From Thioalkalivibrio thiocyanodenitrificans ARhD 1 (GTDB lineage Bacteria; Pseudomonadota; Gammaproteobacteria; Ectothiorhodospirales; Ectothiorhodospiraceae), in the NCBI RefSeq assembly GCF_000378965.1, contig NZ_KB900536.1:1914052-1978051 (forward strand): a stretch of DNA of 64,000 bases. Reading direction: 5' to 3'. This document shows, piece by piece, positions 55,427 to 64,000 of this stretch. Under the pieces are notes generated by a model. The model made no database searches. It saw nothing but the letters and a program-made list of their open reading frames with translations, and had not been told where the DNA came from. The stretch's first letter is position 1. Each line of letters begins with the position of its first letter. Made by a program: the position numbers and the translations under genes.

Positions 55427-56161
55427 TCAGCGAAACTCGACGAAGTAGCCCTCGTCATACTGCGTGAAATCCACCATGGTGCCCAGCACCTGCAGATAGG
55501 CGACGAGCGCATCCATCTCGGTGATCCGGGAAGGATCGCCGTCGAAATTGCCTGCCTGCGCCTGGGCCACCAGGTTCTCCTCGGCGCGATTGATGTCGAG
55601 CCAGCGGGCGACCTCTTCGCCGAAGCGCTCCACATTGGCCTCGTACTCCTCGTCCGTGAGGGAATACGGCACGCCCACCCGCCGCAACGCCCGTAGGCGT
55701 GCCTCGATGTCCGCGTAGCGGAGGTCGTTCTCCGCCAGCCACGGATAGCCGGGCATGATGGACTCGGGCACCACGGACTGCGGGCTGATCAGGTGCTGCA
55801 CCTGCCACTCGTTGGAGTACTTGCCGCCCACCCGGGCCAGGTCCGGACCGGTGCGCTTGGATCCCCATTGGAACGGATGATCGTATTGTGACTCCGCAGC
55901 CAACGAGTAATGCCCGTAACGGAGCATCTCGTCGCGGAAGGGGCGGATCATCTGCGAATGGCAGGCATAGCAACCCTCGCGGATGTAGATGTCACGGCCG
56001 CGCTGTTCCAGCGGCTTGTACGGACGCACGCCGTCCACCTCCTCCACCGTATCGTTGATGTAGAAGAGCGGCACGATCTCCACCAGCCCGCCGATGCTGA
56101 TCACGGCCAGCGTGAGGATGATCAGCAACCCGGCATTGGTTTCAATGGTTTCATGCTTCAT
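55427..56161 (-). CDS. ccoO: cbb3-type cytochrome c oxidase subunit II (CcoO)
   Basis: A 244-residue mono-haem cytochrome c subunit anchored by an N-terminal helix ([22 protein letters not shown]). Signatures: [20 protein letters not shown], haem motif [12 protein letters not shown], and [14 protein letters not shown] with the Met ligand region. It starts 26 bases after ccoN. Confidence 0.97.
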   Translation of the reverse strand: MKHETIETNAGLLIILTLAVISIGGLVEIVPLFYINDTVEEVDGVRPYKPLEQRGRDIYIREGCYACHSQMIRPFRDEMLRYGHYSLAAESQYDHPFQWGSKRTGPDLARVGGKYSNEWQVQHLISPQSVVPESIMPGYPWLAENDLRYADIEARLRALRRVGVPYSLTDEEYEANVERFGEEVARWLDINRAEENLVAQAQAGNFDGDPSRITEMDALVAYLQVLGTMVDFTQYDEGYFVEFR

Positions 56162-56187
56162 GGTCTGAAATCTCCGTCAACGCCGGC

Positions 56188-57678
56188 TCAGGAAGAGGTG
56201 CCGGCCATCTTGGCGGCAATCTTCGCTTCCACCCGGGCGGCCTCGCGGCGGGCGGCGGTGATGGTCATAAAGATGTTGTAGGACATGATCAGAATGCCCA
56301 CGAGGAACAACCCGCCGCCGAGGGCGCGCACCACGTAGGGCCGATGCAGGAAGACCACGGACTCGATGAACGTGTAGGCGAGGTTGCCGTACTCGTCGAA
56401 GGCCCGCAGCATCAGGCCCTGGCCGATGCCAGCCACCCACATGGCGGTGATGTAGAGCACGATGCCGATGGTGGCCAGGAAGAAGTGCACGTACACCAGC
56501 CGGACGCTGTAGAGCCTGGCGTTCCAGAGCCGCGGAATCAGATGGTACAGAGAACCGAAGGTGATCATGGCCACCCAGCCGAGCGCCCCGGAATGCACGT
56601 GGCCCACCGTCCAGTCCGTGTAGTGGGACAGCGCATTGACGCTTTTCAGGGACATCATCGGCCCCTCGAAGGTGGACATTCCATAGAACGAAAGCGCTGT
56701 GATCAGAAACAGCATGATCGGGTCCGTGCGCAGTTTGTCCCACGCACCGGAGAGCGTCATGATGCCGTTGATCATGCCGCCCCATGAGGGCAGCAGAAGC
56801 AGGATGGAGAAGGCCGCCGCGAGCGTGGACACCCAGTCGGGCAACGCCGTCCAGTGCAGGTGATGGGCACCCACCCACATGTACAGGAAGACCAGCGCCC
56901 AGAAGTGGACGATAGACAGTCGGTAGGAATAGATAGGCCGCCCCGCCTGCTTGGGGACGAAGTAATACATCATGCCCAGGAAGGCGGCGGTGAGGAAAAA
57001 GCCCACCGCATTATGCCCGTACCACCACTGGGTCATGGCGTCCTGCACACCCGAGAACAGGGAATAGGACTCCAGGCTGAACAGGCGCACGGGCACCTGC
57101 AGGTTATTGAAAATATGCAGGATTGCCGTCGCCAGGATGAACGACATGTAAAACCAGTTGGCCACGTAGATGTGCGGCTGGGAACGGCGCAGCAGGGTCT
57201 GCAGGAAGACCCAGAAATAGGCCACCCAGGTCACGGTGATCAGGATATCGATGGGCCACACGAACTCGGCGTATTCGCGGCCCTGGGTGTAGCCCATCAT
57301 GTAGGTGATCACACCGAGGGCGATGGACAGGTTCCAGCCCCAGAAGGTGAAGGTGGCCAGGGAATCGCCGTAGAGCCGGGTCTGGCAGGTGCGCTGCACG
57401 ACGTAATACGAGGTGGCAAACAGGGCGTTGCCGCCGAAGCCGAAGATCACCAGGGTCGTGTGCACCGGACGGAAGCGTCCGAAGGTGATCTGCGGGATGT
57501 CGAAGTTCAGGAACGGGAATGCCAGCTGCGAGGCGATATAGGTCCCCACACCCATGCCCACCACGCCCCAGACCAGGGCCATGATGGCGAATTTCTTGAC
57601 GATTTCGTAGTTGTACTGCTCCGAGGGAACAGCGGCCGCCCCGGCGTGGGACGACGCGTTGGTCGCGGCTTGGGCCAT
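56188..57678 (-). CDS. ccoN: cbb3-type cytochrome c oxidase subunit I (CcoN)
   Basis: A 496-residue catalytic subunit with 12 membrane helices, holding low-spin haem b and the haem b3-CuB centre where O2 is reduced. Seen: [19 protein letters not shown] with the haem ligand His, the [20 protein letters not shown] region (shown in part: [18 protein letters not shown]), [15 protein letters not shown] with two CuB-type His, and [14 protein letters not shown]. It leads the minus-strand operon ccoN-O-Q-P-G-H-I-S. No FNR-type box was found in the 190 bases upstream. Confidence 0.97.
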   Translation of the reverse strand: MAQAATNASSHAGAAAVPSEQYNYEIVKKFAIMALVWGVVGMGVGTYIASQLAFPFLNFDIPQITFGRFRPVHTTLVIFGFGGNALFATSYYVVQRTCQTRLYGDSLATFTFWGWNLSIALGVITYMMGYTQGREYAEFVWPIDILITVTWVAYFWVFLQTLLRRSQPHIYVANWFYMSFILATAILHIFNNLQVPVRLFSLESYSLFSGVQDAMTQWWYGHNAVGFFLTAAFLGMMYYFVPKQAGRPIYSYRLSIVHFWALVFLYMWVGAHHLHWTALPDWVSTLAAAFSILLLLPSWGGMINGIMTLSGAWDKLRTDPIMLFLITALSFYGMSTFEGPMMSLKSVNALSHYTDWTVGHVHSGALGWVAMITFGSLYHLIPRLWNARLYSVRLVYVHFFLATIGIVLYITAMWVAGIGQGLMLRAFDEYGNLAYTFIESVVFLHRPYVVRALGGGLFLVGILIMSYNIFMTITAARREAARVEAKIAAKMAGTSS

Positions 57679-57868
57679 GTCTCTAACCTACCCCTGAACT
57701 TAGGTGGATGCTCACCGGGCTGGAATTCAGCGCGTGAAGCATACAGGAAACGCCCCGGGGGTCAAATCGAATCCGGAGCGTTTCGCTAAGGATAGCAGGG
57801 GTCCGATGGGGCCACGGTACGACGCGCCGCATAAGGCCTGCTGGTGCGCGCCGCGGCCCGCTCCATGG

Positions 57869-58792
57869 CTACGACATGGCAGGCACCCAGAAGTTCAGGT
57901 AACGGTCCGCCAGCAGGGCCCCGAACAGGGCAAGCAGGTAGACGATGGAGAACAGGAAGGTGCGCATGGCCCGCTGGCGGCTGCGGGTCACGAGCAGCAG
58001 GGTGGCATGGTAGAGAAACATCCCGCCCAGGACCAGCGCCGAGACCATGTACACCCAGCCGCTCATGCCCATGCCCACCGGCAGCAGGGTCACCAGCACC
58101 AGCAGGATCGTGTACAGCAGGATCTGCAGGCGGGTGAAATCCTCACCGTGCGTGACCGGCAGCATGGGGATGCCCGCCCGGGCGTAGTCGTCCTTGCGAT
58201 AGATGGCCAGGGCCCAGAAATGCGGCGGCGTCCAGGTGAAGATGATCAGGAACAGCACCATGGCGATGGGGTCGACCTGACCCGTGACCGCCGTCCACCC
58301 GAGCAGGGGCGGCGTGGCGCCTGCGGCGCCGCCGATCACGATGTTCTGCGGCGTGGCGCGCTTCAGGTACATGGTGTACACCACCGCATAACCCAGCAGG
58401 GAGAACAGGGTGAGCACGGCAGTCAGGGTATTGACACCCAGCAGCAGAACGAGGAAACCCAGCGTTCCGATCACGGCGGAGAATACGAGGCCGTGTTCGA
58501 CATCCAGGTGTCCCGTGGGCAGCGGGCGACGGCGCGTGCGGCTCATGCGCGCGTCCACGTGGCGATCCACCACATGGTTGACCGCCGCCGCGGAGCCCGC
58601 CATCAGGGCAATACCCAGGGTACCGAACACCAGCGCCTGCCAGGGGACCTGCCCCGGGGCCGCCAGCAGCATGCCCACCCATGCGGTGAAGACCATGAGC
58701 GCCACCACCTTGGGCTTGCACAGGGTCAGGTAGTCGCGCCAGCGGCTCAGCAAACCCTGATGCAGACTCAGGGTCAGTGCCTTGATGGTCAT
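57869..58792 (-). CDS. cyoE: Protohaem IX farnesyltransferase (haem O synthase)
   Basis: A 307-residue polytopic UbiA-family prenyltransferase making haem O for the aa3 oxidase. YLTLCKPKVVALMVFTAWVG, the Asp-rich AAAVNHVVDRHVDARMSRT and IIFTWTPPHFWALAIYRKDDYARAGIPMLPV (shown in part: TWTPPHFWALAIYRKDDY) are diagnostic. The start at 58792 has GGGAGGGG upstream. It lies directly after ctaA, the next enzyme of haem A synthesis. Confidence 0.96.
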   Translation of the reverse strand: MTIKALTLSLHQGLLSRWRDYLTLCKPKVVALMVFTAWVGMLLAAPGQVPWQALVFGTLGIALMAGSAAAVNHVVDRHVDARMSRTRRRPLPTGHLDVEHGLVFSAVIGTLGFLVLLLGVNTLTAVLTLFSLLGYAVVYTMYLKRATPQNIVIGGAAGATPPLLGWTAVTGQVDPIAMVLFLIIFTWTPPHFWALAIYRKDDYARAGIPMLPVTHGEDFTRLQILLYTILLVLVTLLPVGMGMSGWVYMVSALVLGGMFLYHATLLLVTRSRQRAMRTFLFSIVYLLALFGALLADRYLNFWVPAMS

Positions 58793-58853
58793 GCGATGCC
58801 CCTCCCGATGAATGTGATCATTGTATGGTGAATCATACCTGTCTCCATGCAAC

Positions 58854-59936
58854 TCATCCCGCCTGCTGCGTCGTGGCGGTCGTGCCCATGCGGACGGGCG
58901 CGCGGCCGCTCTCGCGGACCGGCTGGCGCAACATGTACAGCAGGGTCACCAGGGAGAGCAGCAGCAGGGCCGCACCGCCATTGTGGGCCACGGCCACGGG
59001 CAGCGGCAGGTAGAAGACGATATTGGAAATGCCCAGACCGACCTGGACCAGCAGCAGCACCATCACCGATGCCGCCACGCCGCGCACCGCGCCCTGGCCA
59101 CGCCACAGGAGCAGCAGCGCCAACGCGCCCACCGCCAGAAGCGTGACCACCGCGCCGAGTCGGTGCGTCAGGTGAATCGCCGTCCGCGCGGCCGGGTCCA
59201 GCACACCGAACTCGTAATCCACGCCGACGCCCCGCCACAGGACGAAGCCGTCGCGGAAATCCGTCTCGGGCCACCATTGCTGCTGGCACTGGGGGAAATC
59301 CGGACAGGCCAGGGCCGCATAGTTCGCGCTGGTCCAGCCGCCCAGCGCAATCTGGACCACCAGTACCGCCGTCGCCAGTCCCGCCCAGGGCAGAATGCCG
59401 CGGTGCAGGGCCGGCACCGGGCCGGACTGGTGGCGCACCGGCGGCGTGCTGCGGTCACGTGTGGCGAGCACCAGGAGCCAGAGCATCACCAGAGTGGCGA
59501 ATCCGCCCAGCAGGTGCGCCATGACGATGATGGGCTTGAGTTGCAGCGTCACCGTCCACATGCCCAGGGCTGACTGAAAAATGATCAAACCCAGCAGCGC
59601 CAAGGGGAGAGCCACGGGCTGGCCCGGGTCGCGCCGGCCGCGCCAGGCCAGCACCGCCAGCATCAGGACCACCAGCCCCAGGGTGCCGGCCGCATAGCGA
59701 TGCACCATTTCCTTCCAGGCCTTGCCGACTTCCACGGGCCGATCCGGGAAGGCCTGGTTGGCCAGCTCGACGGTGGCGGACTGGGTGGGGGCCAGCATGC
59801 GGCCATAGCAGCCGGGCCAGTCGGGGCAGCCGAGACCGGCGTCGGACAGGCGCACATAGGCACCAAGAATGATCACGGTCAGGGTGAGGACGACCGCCGC
59901 GCGCACACCGACGAAAAAGAGGGCCCTGGCGTTCAT
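58854..59936 (-). CDS. ctaA: Haem A synthase CtaA/COX15
   Basis: A 360-residue membrane enzyme oxidising haem O to haem A. Eight membrane helices in two halves. Family marks: GAYVRLSDAGLGCPDWPGCYG, EMVHRYAAGTLG and a second-half HLTHRLGAVVTLLA, giving the four His haem ligands with MAHLLGGF and VAHNGGA. The Cys pair CPDFPQC is also present in the second half. It starts one codon after the SCO-like gene's stop. Confidence 0.95.
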   Translation of the reverse strand: MNARALFFVGVRAAVVLTLTVIILGAYVRLSDAGLGCPDWPGCYGRMLAPTQSATVELANQAFPDRPVEVGKAWKEMVHRYAAGTLGLVVLMLAVLAWRGRRDPGQPVALPLALLGLIIFQSALGMWTVTLQLKPIIVMAHLLGGFATLVMLWLLVLATRDRSTPPVRHQSGPVPALHRGILPWAGLATAVLVVQIALGGWTSANYAALACPDFPQCQQQWWPETDFRDGFVLWRGVGVDYEFGVLDPAARTAIHLTHRLGAVVTLLAVGALALLLLWRGQGAVRGVAASVMVLLLVQVGLGISNIVFYLPLPVAVAHNGGAALLLLSLVTLLYMLRQPVRESGRAPVRMGTTATTQQAG

Positions 59937-59937
59937 G

Positions 59938-60558
59938 TCATCCGATGCGCGAGTTCTTGAGCAGTTTCTTCATGTCGATGAACATGCCACGGGACGTGGA
60001 CTCGGTGCTGTAACGCAGGACCAGGTTCCCGTGGGGGTCCACCAGATAGACATGGTCCTCCGCGTCGGCGCCCAGCAGCTGCAGCAGGGGCAACAGTGCG
60101 GACCGGTCTCCCGTGCCGAACTTCAACCCCGGATGTTCCTCGCGCAGGGGCAGGACCTCCCCCGCCGCTTCCGCCTCGGTCAGCAGGTAAAGCCGCTGGA
60201 CGCGATCGATGTCATTGCCCAGGGCAAGGCGCGCCTGGCGCGTCTTGAACAGCGCTGCCTGGCAATAGAGGTCGCAGTGGCCGTCACCCACGTACATGAG
60301 CGTCCAGCGATGGCGCAGGTGTTCAACGGTCAGGCGATCCCCTTCGGCTGTCACCAGGGAAAGGGTCTCGATGGGCCGGGGCGGATCCATCAGTTCGCCG
60401 TGGTTGGTGAAGCGCGTGGGCGTCCACACGTCCGGGTTGTGATAGACCCAGTTGGCGAGCAACAGGGGCAGCGCAAACACCATCACCACGGCTACCAGGG
60501 TCAGCCGCCCGATCAGGCGGCGCCTCGGTGCGGCGGTCATGGATACATCACTTGTCAT
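59938..60558 (-). CDS. SCO/thioredoxin-like protein of the aa3 cluster
   Basis: A 206-residue membrane-anchored protein. One N-terminal helix (LTLVAVVMVFALPLLLANWVY), then a thioredoxin-like domain with RWTLMYVGDGHCDLYCQAAL. Cys95 and Cys99 form the CxxxC copper-binding/redox pair known from SCO proteins. The later segment VYLVDPHGNLVLRY has a His after Asp-Pro that may be the third ligand. It replaces the longer SCO1/SenC in position between SURF1 and CtaA and probably helps deliver copper to the CuA site (inference). Confidence 0.75.
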   Translation of the reverse strand: MTSDVSMTAAPRRRLIGRLTLVAVVMVFALPLLLANWVYHNPDVWTPTRFTNHGELMDPPRPIETLSLVTAEGDRLTVEHLRHRWTLMYVGDGHCDLYCQAALFKTRQARLALGNDIDRVQRLYLLTEAEAAGEVLPLREEHPGLKFGTGDRSALLPLLQLLGADAEDHVYLVDPHGNLVLRYSTESTSRGMFIDMKKLLKNSRIG

Positions 60559-61300
60559 CAGTCTTCGATCTCCTGCGAATTACGAGTACAGCCGCGATGA
60601 CCACCAGGGCGAGCGCCATTGCATACCATTGCACCGCGTAGGCCATGTGGCGCTCCGCGCCCATGGGGAGCACCGGACGCCAGTCCCGATGGTAGCCATG
60701 CGGCGCGTCCGGGTCGAGGCGGATGGTCATGGGGACCACGGGGCCCCCGAGGCGCTGGCCCATGGCCTCGAAATCCAGGTACTGCACCACCCGGGGCCAG
60801 ACCGCCCGCCCGTCATCCATGGCGCCGATACGGTATCCCTCGCCGAACGGGACATAGACCTGCCCCCGTATCACACCCTGCCCGGCAGGCAGTCCGCCGG
60901 CGACATCAGGCAACTGTCCGGGCTGAGCCTCGCGCGGCACCCATCCCCGCTCCACCAGCACCAGCCGGCCGCTGGCGTCGTGCACGGCGGGTGTGATGAC
61001 CCGGTAACCCACACGGCCGTCCCTGATCTGATTGTCCAGCAGAAACTGCCGCTCCGGGAGGTACCGGCCCCGGAACGCCACCCGCTGAAAACGCAGGTCC
61101 TCCCAGGACCTGACGGACAGATCGAGCGGCCGGTGATCGGCCTCCGCGCCCTGCTCGAAGGCCTCCAGAATGGCCTGTTTTTCCCCGGCGCGCTGCCATT
61201 GCCAGTTGCCCAGGGAGACAAACAGCACCAGCAGGATCAGGCCGACCACAAGCGGGAGCCACGTGTAGATGAACGAACGCAATGCGGCCGGGCGCTTCAT
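60548..61300 (-). CDS. SURF1 family cytochrome oxidase biogenesis protein
   Basis: A 250-residue SURF1 protein with two membrane helices at the ends (LPLVVGLILLVLFVSLGNWQ and YAMALALVVIAAVLVI) and a periplasmic domain between. Signatures: LGNWQWQRAGEKQAIL, FRGRYLPERQFLLDNQ, GYRVITPAV, LVERGWVP, and HMAYAVQWYAMA. SURF1 supplies haem A to subunit I. It overlaps the SCO-like gene by 11 bases. Confidence 0.94.
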   Translation of the reverse strand: MKRPAALRSFIYTWLPLVVGLILLVLFVSLGNWQWQRAGEKQAILEAFEQGAEADHRPLDLSVRSWEDLRFQRVAFRGRYLPERQFLLDNQIRDGRVGYRVITPAVHDASGRLVLVERGWVPREAQPGQLPDVAGGLPAGQGVIRGQVYVPFGEGYRIGAMDDGRAVWPRVVQYLDFEAMGQRLGGPVVPMTIRLDPDAPHGYHRDWRPVLPMGAERHMAYAVQWYAMALALVVIAAVLVIRRRSKTDDK

Positions 61301-61363
61301 TGAAAAGGCGCGGGCATACCGGGCTATACTGCCCACTCTATACGCCCGTTTTCAGGAAGCACC

Positions 61364-61573
61364 ATGTTCGCCAAAGCCTTCGTCATAGTCCTGCTGATCG
61401 CCATCCTGGGCAGCCTCGGGTCCGCCCTGTTCTACCTGATGAAAGACACCAACGACGAACGTCGCACCGTCAAGGCCCTCACCTGGCGCATCGGACTGTC
61501 GATCGCCTGTTTCCTGCTCCTCATGGCCGGGGCCGCCACCGGGCTGATCCAGCCCCATGGCATCTACGGCTGA
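61364..61573 (+). CDS. DUF2909 family twin-transmembrane protein
   Basis: A 69-residue membrane protein on the opposite strand to the oxidase genes around it. Two helices (AFVIVLLIAILGSLGSALFYL and IGLSIACFLLLMAGAATGL) flank a charged loop MKDTNDERRTVKALTWRI. It fits DUF2909, often found in cox clusters of gammaproteobacteria and perhaps linked to oxidase assembly. Function not established. Confidence 0.85.
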   Translation: MFAKAFVIVLLIAILGSLGSALFYLMKDTNDERRTVKALTWRIGLSIACFLLLMAGAATGLIQPHGIYG

Positions 61574-61587
61574 CCCGCGGCCGACTG

Positions 61588-62454
61588 CTAGATCCAGTAC
61601 ACGAACACGAAGAGGATCAGCCAGACCACATCCACGAAGTGCCAGTACCAGGCGACCGCCTCGAACCCGAAATGCTCATGGGGCGTGAAATGCCCCTTGA
61701 TGCTGCGTATCAGGATCACGATCAGCATGATGACGCCCAGCGTCACGTGCAGGCCGTGGAACCCGGTCAGCATGAAGAAGGTCGATCCGTAGATGCCGGA
61801 GGCCAGCGTGAGATTCAGATCCCGGTATGCGTGGCCGTATTCATAGGCCTGGAAACCCAGGAAGATGAGCCCCAGGGCCACCGTGGCCGCCAGGCCCCAG
61901 ATGAGATGATTGCGCTTGTTCTCCTTGAGCCCCCAATGCGCCCAGGTGATGGTCACGCCGCTGGTGAGCAGGATGGCGGTATTCAGCGCGGGGATCCCCC
62001 AGGCACCGATCGTCTCGAAGGCACCGCCCAGTTCCATCGGACCACCCGTGGGCCAGGCCGCTTCAAAATCAGGCCAAAGGAACAGGTGCGTGGCCAGCCC
62101 GGTGCCTTCGCCGCCGAGCCAGGGCAGGGCCAGCATGCGGACATAGAACAGGGCCCCGAAGAAGGCGGCGAAGAACATCACCTCGGAGAGGATGAACCAG
62201 CCCATGCCCCACCGGAAGGAACGGTCCACCTGGGCGTTGTACAACCCGGCCTGGCTTTCGGAGATCACGGTGCCGAACCAGCCGAAAACCATGTAAAGCG
62301 TGACGACCACGCCGGTCAGCAACACCCATGTGCCCGGGGCGTACCCATTGAACATCATGGACGCCCCGACCACCATCAGAAACAGACCCACCGTCGCTAT
62401 GATGGGCCATTTGCTGCCGTGCGGAACGTAGTAACCCCCCTGCGCATGCTCCAT
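61588..62454 (-). CDS. ctaE: Cytochrome c oxidase subunit III
   Basis: A 288-residue seven-helix subunit III of the aa3 oxidase. Signatures: RWGMGWFILSEVMFFAAFFGALFY (in part: GMGWFILSEVMFFAAFF), TAILLTSGVTITWAHWGL, GFHGLHVTLGVIML and AVAWYWHFVDVVWLILFVFVYW (in part: WYWHFVDVVWLILF). The ATG at 62454 follows a GAGGGGG site by five bases and is chosen over ATG 62472. Confidence 0.96.
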   Translation of the reverse strand: MEHAQGGYYVPHGSKWPIIATVGLFLMVVGASMMFNGYAPGTWVLLTGVVVTLYMVFGWFGTVISESQAGLYNAQVDRSFRWGMGWFILSEVMFFAAFFGALFYVRMLALPWLGGEGTGLATHLFLWPDFEAAWPTGGPMELGGAFETIGAWGIPALNTAILLTSGVTITWAHWGLKENKRNHLIWGLAATVALGLIFLGFQAYEYGHAYRDLNLTLASGIYGSTFFMLTGFHGLHVTLGVIMLIVILIRSIKGHFTPHEHFGFEAVAWYWHFVDVVWLILFVFVYWI

Positions 62455-62455
62455 G

Positions 62456-63037
62456 TCATCCCCCTCGCTCATCAGATTTTGAATTCCGGCCTTCGGCCAT
62501 ATTCGTAACATCGAAGAATGTGTATGCGAGCGTCACACGTTCCACGTTTGCCGGCAGCCGCGGGTCCACCATGAAGGTAACGGGCATCTCCCTGGACTCC
62601 CGTGGCGTGAATTCCTGGCGCGTGAAACAGAAACACTCGGTCTTGTTGAAATGCCGTGATGCGGTGGCCGGCGACACACTGGGCACGGCCTGACCGACGA
62701 CTTCCGCATTGCGCCGGTTCTGGGCCACGTAGTTCATGGTGTACTGCTTGCCCGGGTGCACCTTCATGGACGACACCTCCGGACGGAAGTGCCAGTCCAT
62801 CTGCTGATTGAGCACGGCCACGAACTCCACGGTCACCATGCGGTTCTCGTCCACCTCGAATTCATCGCCGCCCTCGCTGACCAGGGAGGCACTTCGGCCG
62901 TTGAGTCCGGTCACCTCGCAGATGACGTCATACAATGGCACCAGCGCGAAGCCGAAACCGAACATGCCGAGTACCACGGCCCCCAGCACGGTTACGGTAC
63001 GCCGACTGCTGCGTCGAGTTGTCTGTGTCATGGTCAT
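62456..63037 (-). CDS. ctaG: Cytochrome c oxidase assembly protein Cox11/CtaG
   Basis: A 193-residue membrane-anchored copper chaperone for the CuB site. N-terminal helix (VTVLGAVVLGMFGFGFALVPLYDVIC in part), the conserved ALVPLYDVICEVTGLNG, WHFRPEVSSMKVHPG and the copper-binding Cys-x-Cys in NKTECFCFTRQEF, then TLAYTFFDV. Its ATG overlaps the stop of the 40-residue gene upstream (ATGA). Confidence 0.96.
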   Translation of the reverse strand: MTMTQTTRRSSRRTVTVLGAVVLGMFGFGFALVPLYDVICEVTGLNGRSASLVSEGGDEFEVDENRMVTVEFVAVLNQQMDWHFRPEVSSMKVHPGKQYTMNYVAQNRRNAEVVGQAVPSVSPATASRHFNKTECFCFTRQEFTPRESREMPVTFMVDPRLPANVERVTLAYTFFDVTNMAEGRNSKSDERGG

Positions 63038-63156
63038 CGCATCGAGATACTGATGAAGAATCCCACATAAAACCCCAGGGCGAGCAATGCGATGATCACC
63101 GCCGTCACGATGATCTTGCGACGGCGGCGTCGATCAACATCGACAATCCAGCGCAC
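63034..63156 (-). CDS. Small cytochrome oxidase assembly-type membrane protein (40 residues)
   Basis: GTG start directly after the ctaD stop (TGAGTG) and ATGA overlap with cox11. The product has a strongly basic start MRWIVDVDRRRRRK followed by one helix IIVTAVIIALLALGFYVGFF. Such short proteins with FYVGF near the end are common between subunit I and Cox11 in proteobacterial cox operons. The tight coupling on both sides supports translation. Exact role unknown. Confidence 0.75.
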   Translation of the reverse strand: MRWIVDVDRRRRRKIIVTAVIIALLALGFYVGFFISISMR

Positions 63157-64000
63157 TCACTTCACCTCGGGCGGCGTGTTGAAGCTGTGATAGGGCGCCG
63201 GCGAGGCCAGCGTCCACTCGAGGCCTTCCGCCCCTTCCCAGACCCGGTCGGGGGCCCTGGCACCGCCACGGACGCACTTGACCACGAGGTACAGGAAGAT
63301 CAGCTGCGCGAACCCGAACCCGAAGGCACCGATGGTGGCGATCTCGTTGAAGCCGGTGAACTGCATGGCGTAATCCGGGATACGGCGCGGCATACCGGCC
63401 AGACCCAGGAAGTGCATGGGGAAGAAAGTCACGTTGACGAAGATCGTCGACAGCCAGAAATGCCACTTGCCAAGCGTCTCGTCATACATGTGGCCCGTCC
63501 ACTTGGGCAGCCAGTAGTACACCGCGGCCATGATGGAGAACACCGCACCCGGCACCAGCACGTAATGGAAGTGCGCCACCACAAAGTAGGTGTCGTGATA
63601 CTGGAAATCCACCGGCGTGATGGCAAGCATCAGACCCGAGAATCCACCGATGGTGAACATCACGATGAAGCCCAGGGCGAACAGCATGGGGGTCTCAAAG
63701 GTCATGGACCCTCGCCACATGGTGGTCACCCAGTTGAACACCTTCACCCCTGTAGGCACCGCGATGAGCATGGTACTGAACATGAAGAACAGCAGTCCGG
63801 CCAGCGGCAGGCCCACCGTGAACATGTGGTGCGCCCACACGATGAACGACAGGAAGGCGATGGACGCCGTGGCGTAGACCATGGACGCATAACCGAACAA
63901 CGGCTTGCGGGCGAAGGTCGGGACGATGGTGGAGACAATGCCGAATGCCGGCAGGATCAGGATGTACACCTCCGGATGACCGAAGAACCAGAAGATGTGC
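63157..64000 (-). CDS. ctaD: Cytochrome c oxidase subunit I (aa3 type), C-terminal part (cut by window end)
   Basis: The C-terminal 280 or so residues of subunit I; the frame runs off the right edge, where the active-site helix begins ([11 protein letters not shown]). Present: [11 protein letters not shown] with two CuB His ligands, the K-channel region [25 protein letters not shown]-like segment ([18 protein letters not shown]) holding haem a and a3 ligands, and [16 protein letters not shown]. The catalytic subunit of the haem-copper oxidase pumping protons. Upstream ctaC would lie outside the window. Confidence 0.95.
   Translation of the reverse strand, partial: HIFWFFGHPEVYILILPAFGIVSTIVPTFARKPLFGYASMVYATASIAFLSFIVWAHHMFTVGLPLAGLLFFMFSTMLIAVPTGVKVFNWVTTMWRGSMTFETPMLFALGFIVMFTIGGFSGLMLAITPVDFQYHDTYFVVAHFHYVLVPGAVFSIMAAVYYWLPKWTGHMYDETLGKWHFWLSTIFVNVTFFPMHFLGLAGMPRRIPDYAMQFTGFNEIATIGAFGFGFAQLIFLYLVVKCVRGGARAPDRVWEGAEGLEWTLASPAPYHSFNTPPEVK

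Noticed and set aside
57679-57868. FNR/ANR box upstream of ccoN
   Set aside because: No TTGAT-N4-ATCAA-like palindrome found within the 190 bases; oxygen control may act otherwise.

Overview
The window is ordinary chromosomal DNA of a high-GC gammaproteobacterium. Gene families and gene order (mutY-yggX, rph-rdgB-hemW, ftsY-ftsE-ftsX-rpoH, a complete cbb3 cluster, an aa3 cluster with haem A synthesis) fit the Ectothiorhodospiraceae/Chromatiales part of the class. A Sox-type cytochrome and two high-end terminal oxidases suggest an aerobic or microaerobic respirer with some sulfur chemistry. The placement is inferred from gene content, not from a phylogeny. I saw no phage, insertion sequence or CRISPR array.

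Layout. 1-3388: right edge of a surface-polysaccharide locus (rmlD end, a GNAT acetyltransferase, two unlike ATP-grasp ligases). 3506-5854: tRNA-Phe, yggX, mutY and a START-like protein. 5880-14244: AsmA, a cysteine-free LMW-phosphatase relative, moaC/moaD/moaE, a DegP/DegQ protease, DUF1622, and the chaperones CbpA and Hsp20. 14245-20488: yicC, rph, rdgB, hemW, a CPXCG protein, a Rof-like protein, rimO and rpmE. 20515-33099: a secreted nuclease, an M48 lipoprotein, mdh, a flap exonuclease, a CobW-DUF1007-NicO metal cluster, rluE, slt, an Acg-type flavoprotein and an MBL-fold protein. 33249-34193: a double VOC protein. 34461-38921: a two-component system facing a SoxX-SoxA fusion cytochrome and a Spy/CpxP-like protein. 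39444-47767: fructosamine kinase, a beta-hydroxyacid dehydrogenase, rsmD, paired M16 peptidases, and ftsY-ftsE-ftsX. 47969-48835: rpoH behind a CIRCE-like inverted repeat. 48977-57678: the cbb3 oxidase genes ccoNOQP-G-H-I-S plus a 31-residue membrane ORF. 57869-64000: aa3 oxidase genes (ctaD cut by the window end) with assembly factors Cox11, SURF1, a SCO-like protein, CtaA and CyoE.

The most unusual locus is 34461-38921. One polypeptide joins a histidine-rich periplasmic region (15 His in about 55 residues), a SoxX haem domain and a two-haem SoxA domain. It is followed by a His-tailed Spy-like protein and is divergent from an OmpR-type regulator with its kinase. No soxYZ or soxB lies nearby. 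I infer a metal- or redox-responsive periplasmic module.

A second theme is intergenic. At about ten places there are short arrays of degenerate 7-bp units that mostly start with TT (TTCAAGA, TTCCCAC, TTGCCAC, TTCATCC, TTAGGGG). Many are arranged as inverted arms forming hairpins, and several supply the stop codons of the flanking genes. Separate 9-bp-type and palindromic elements also occur.
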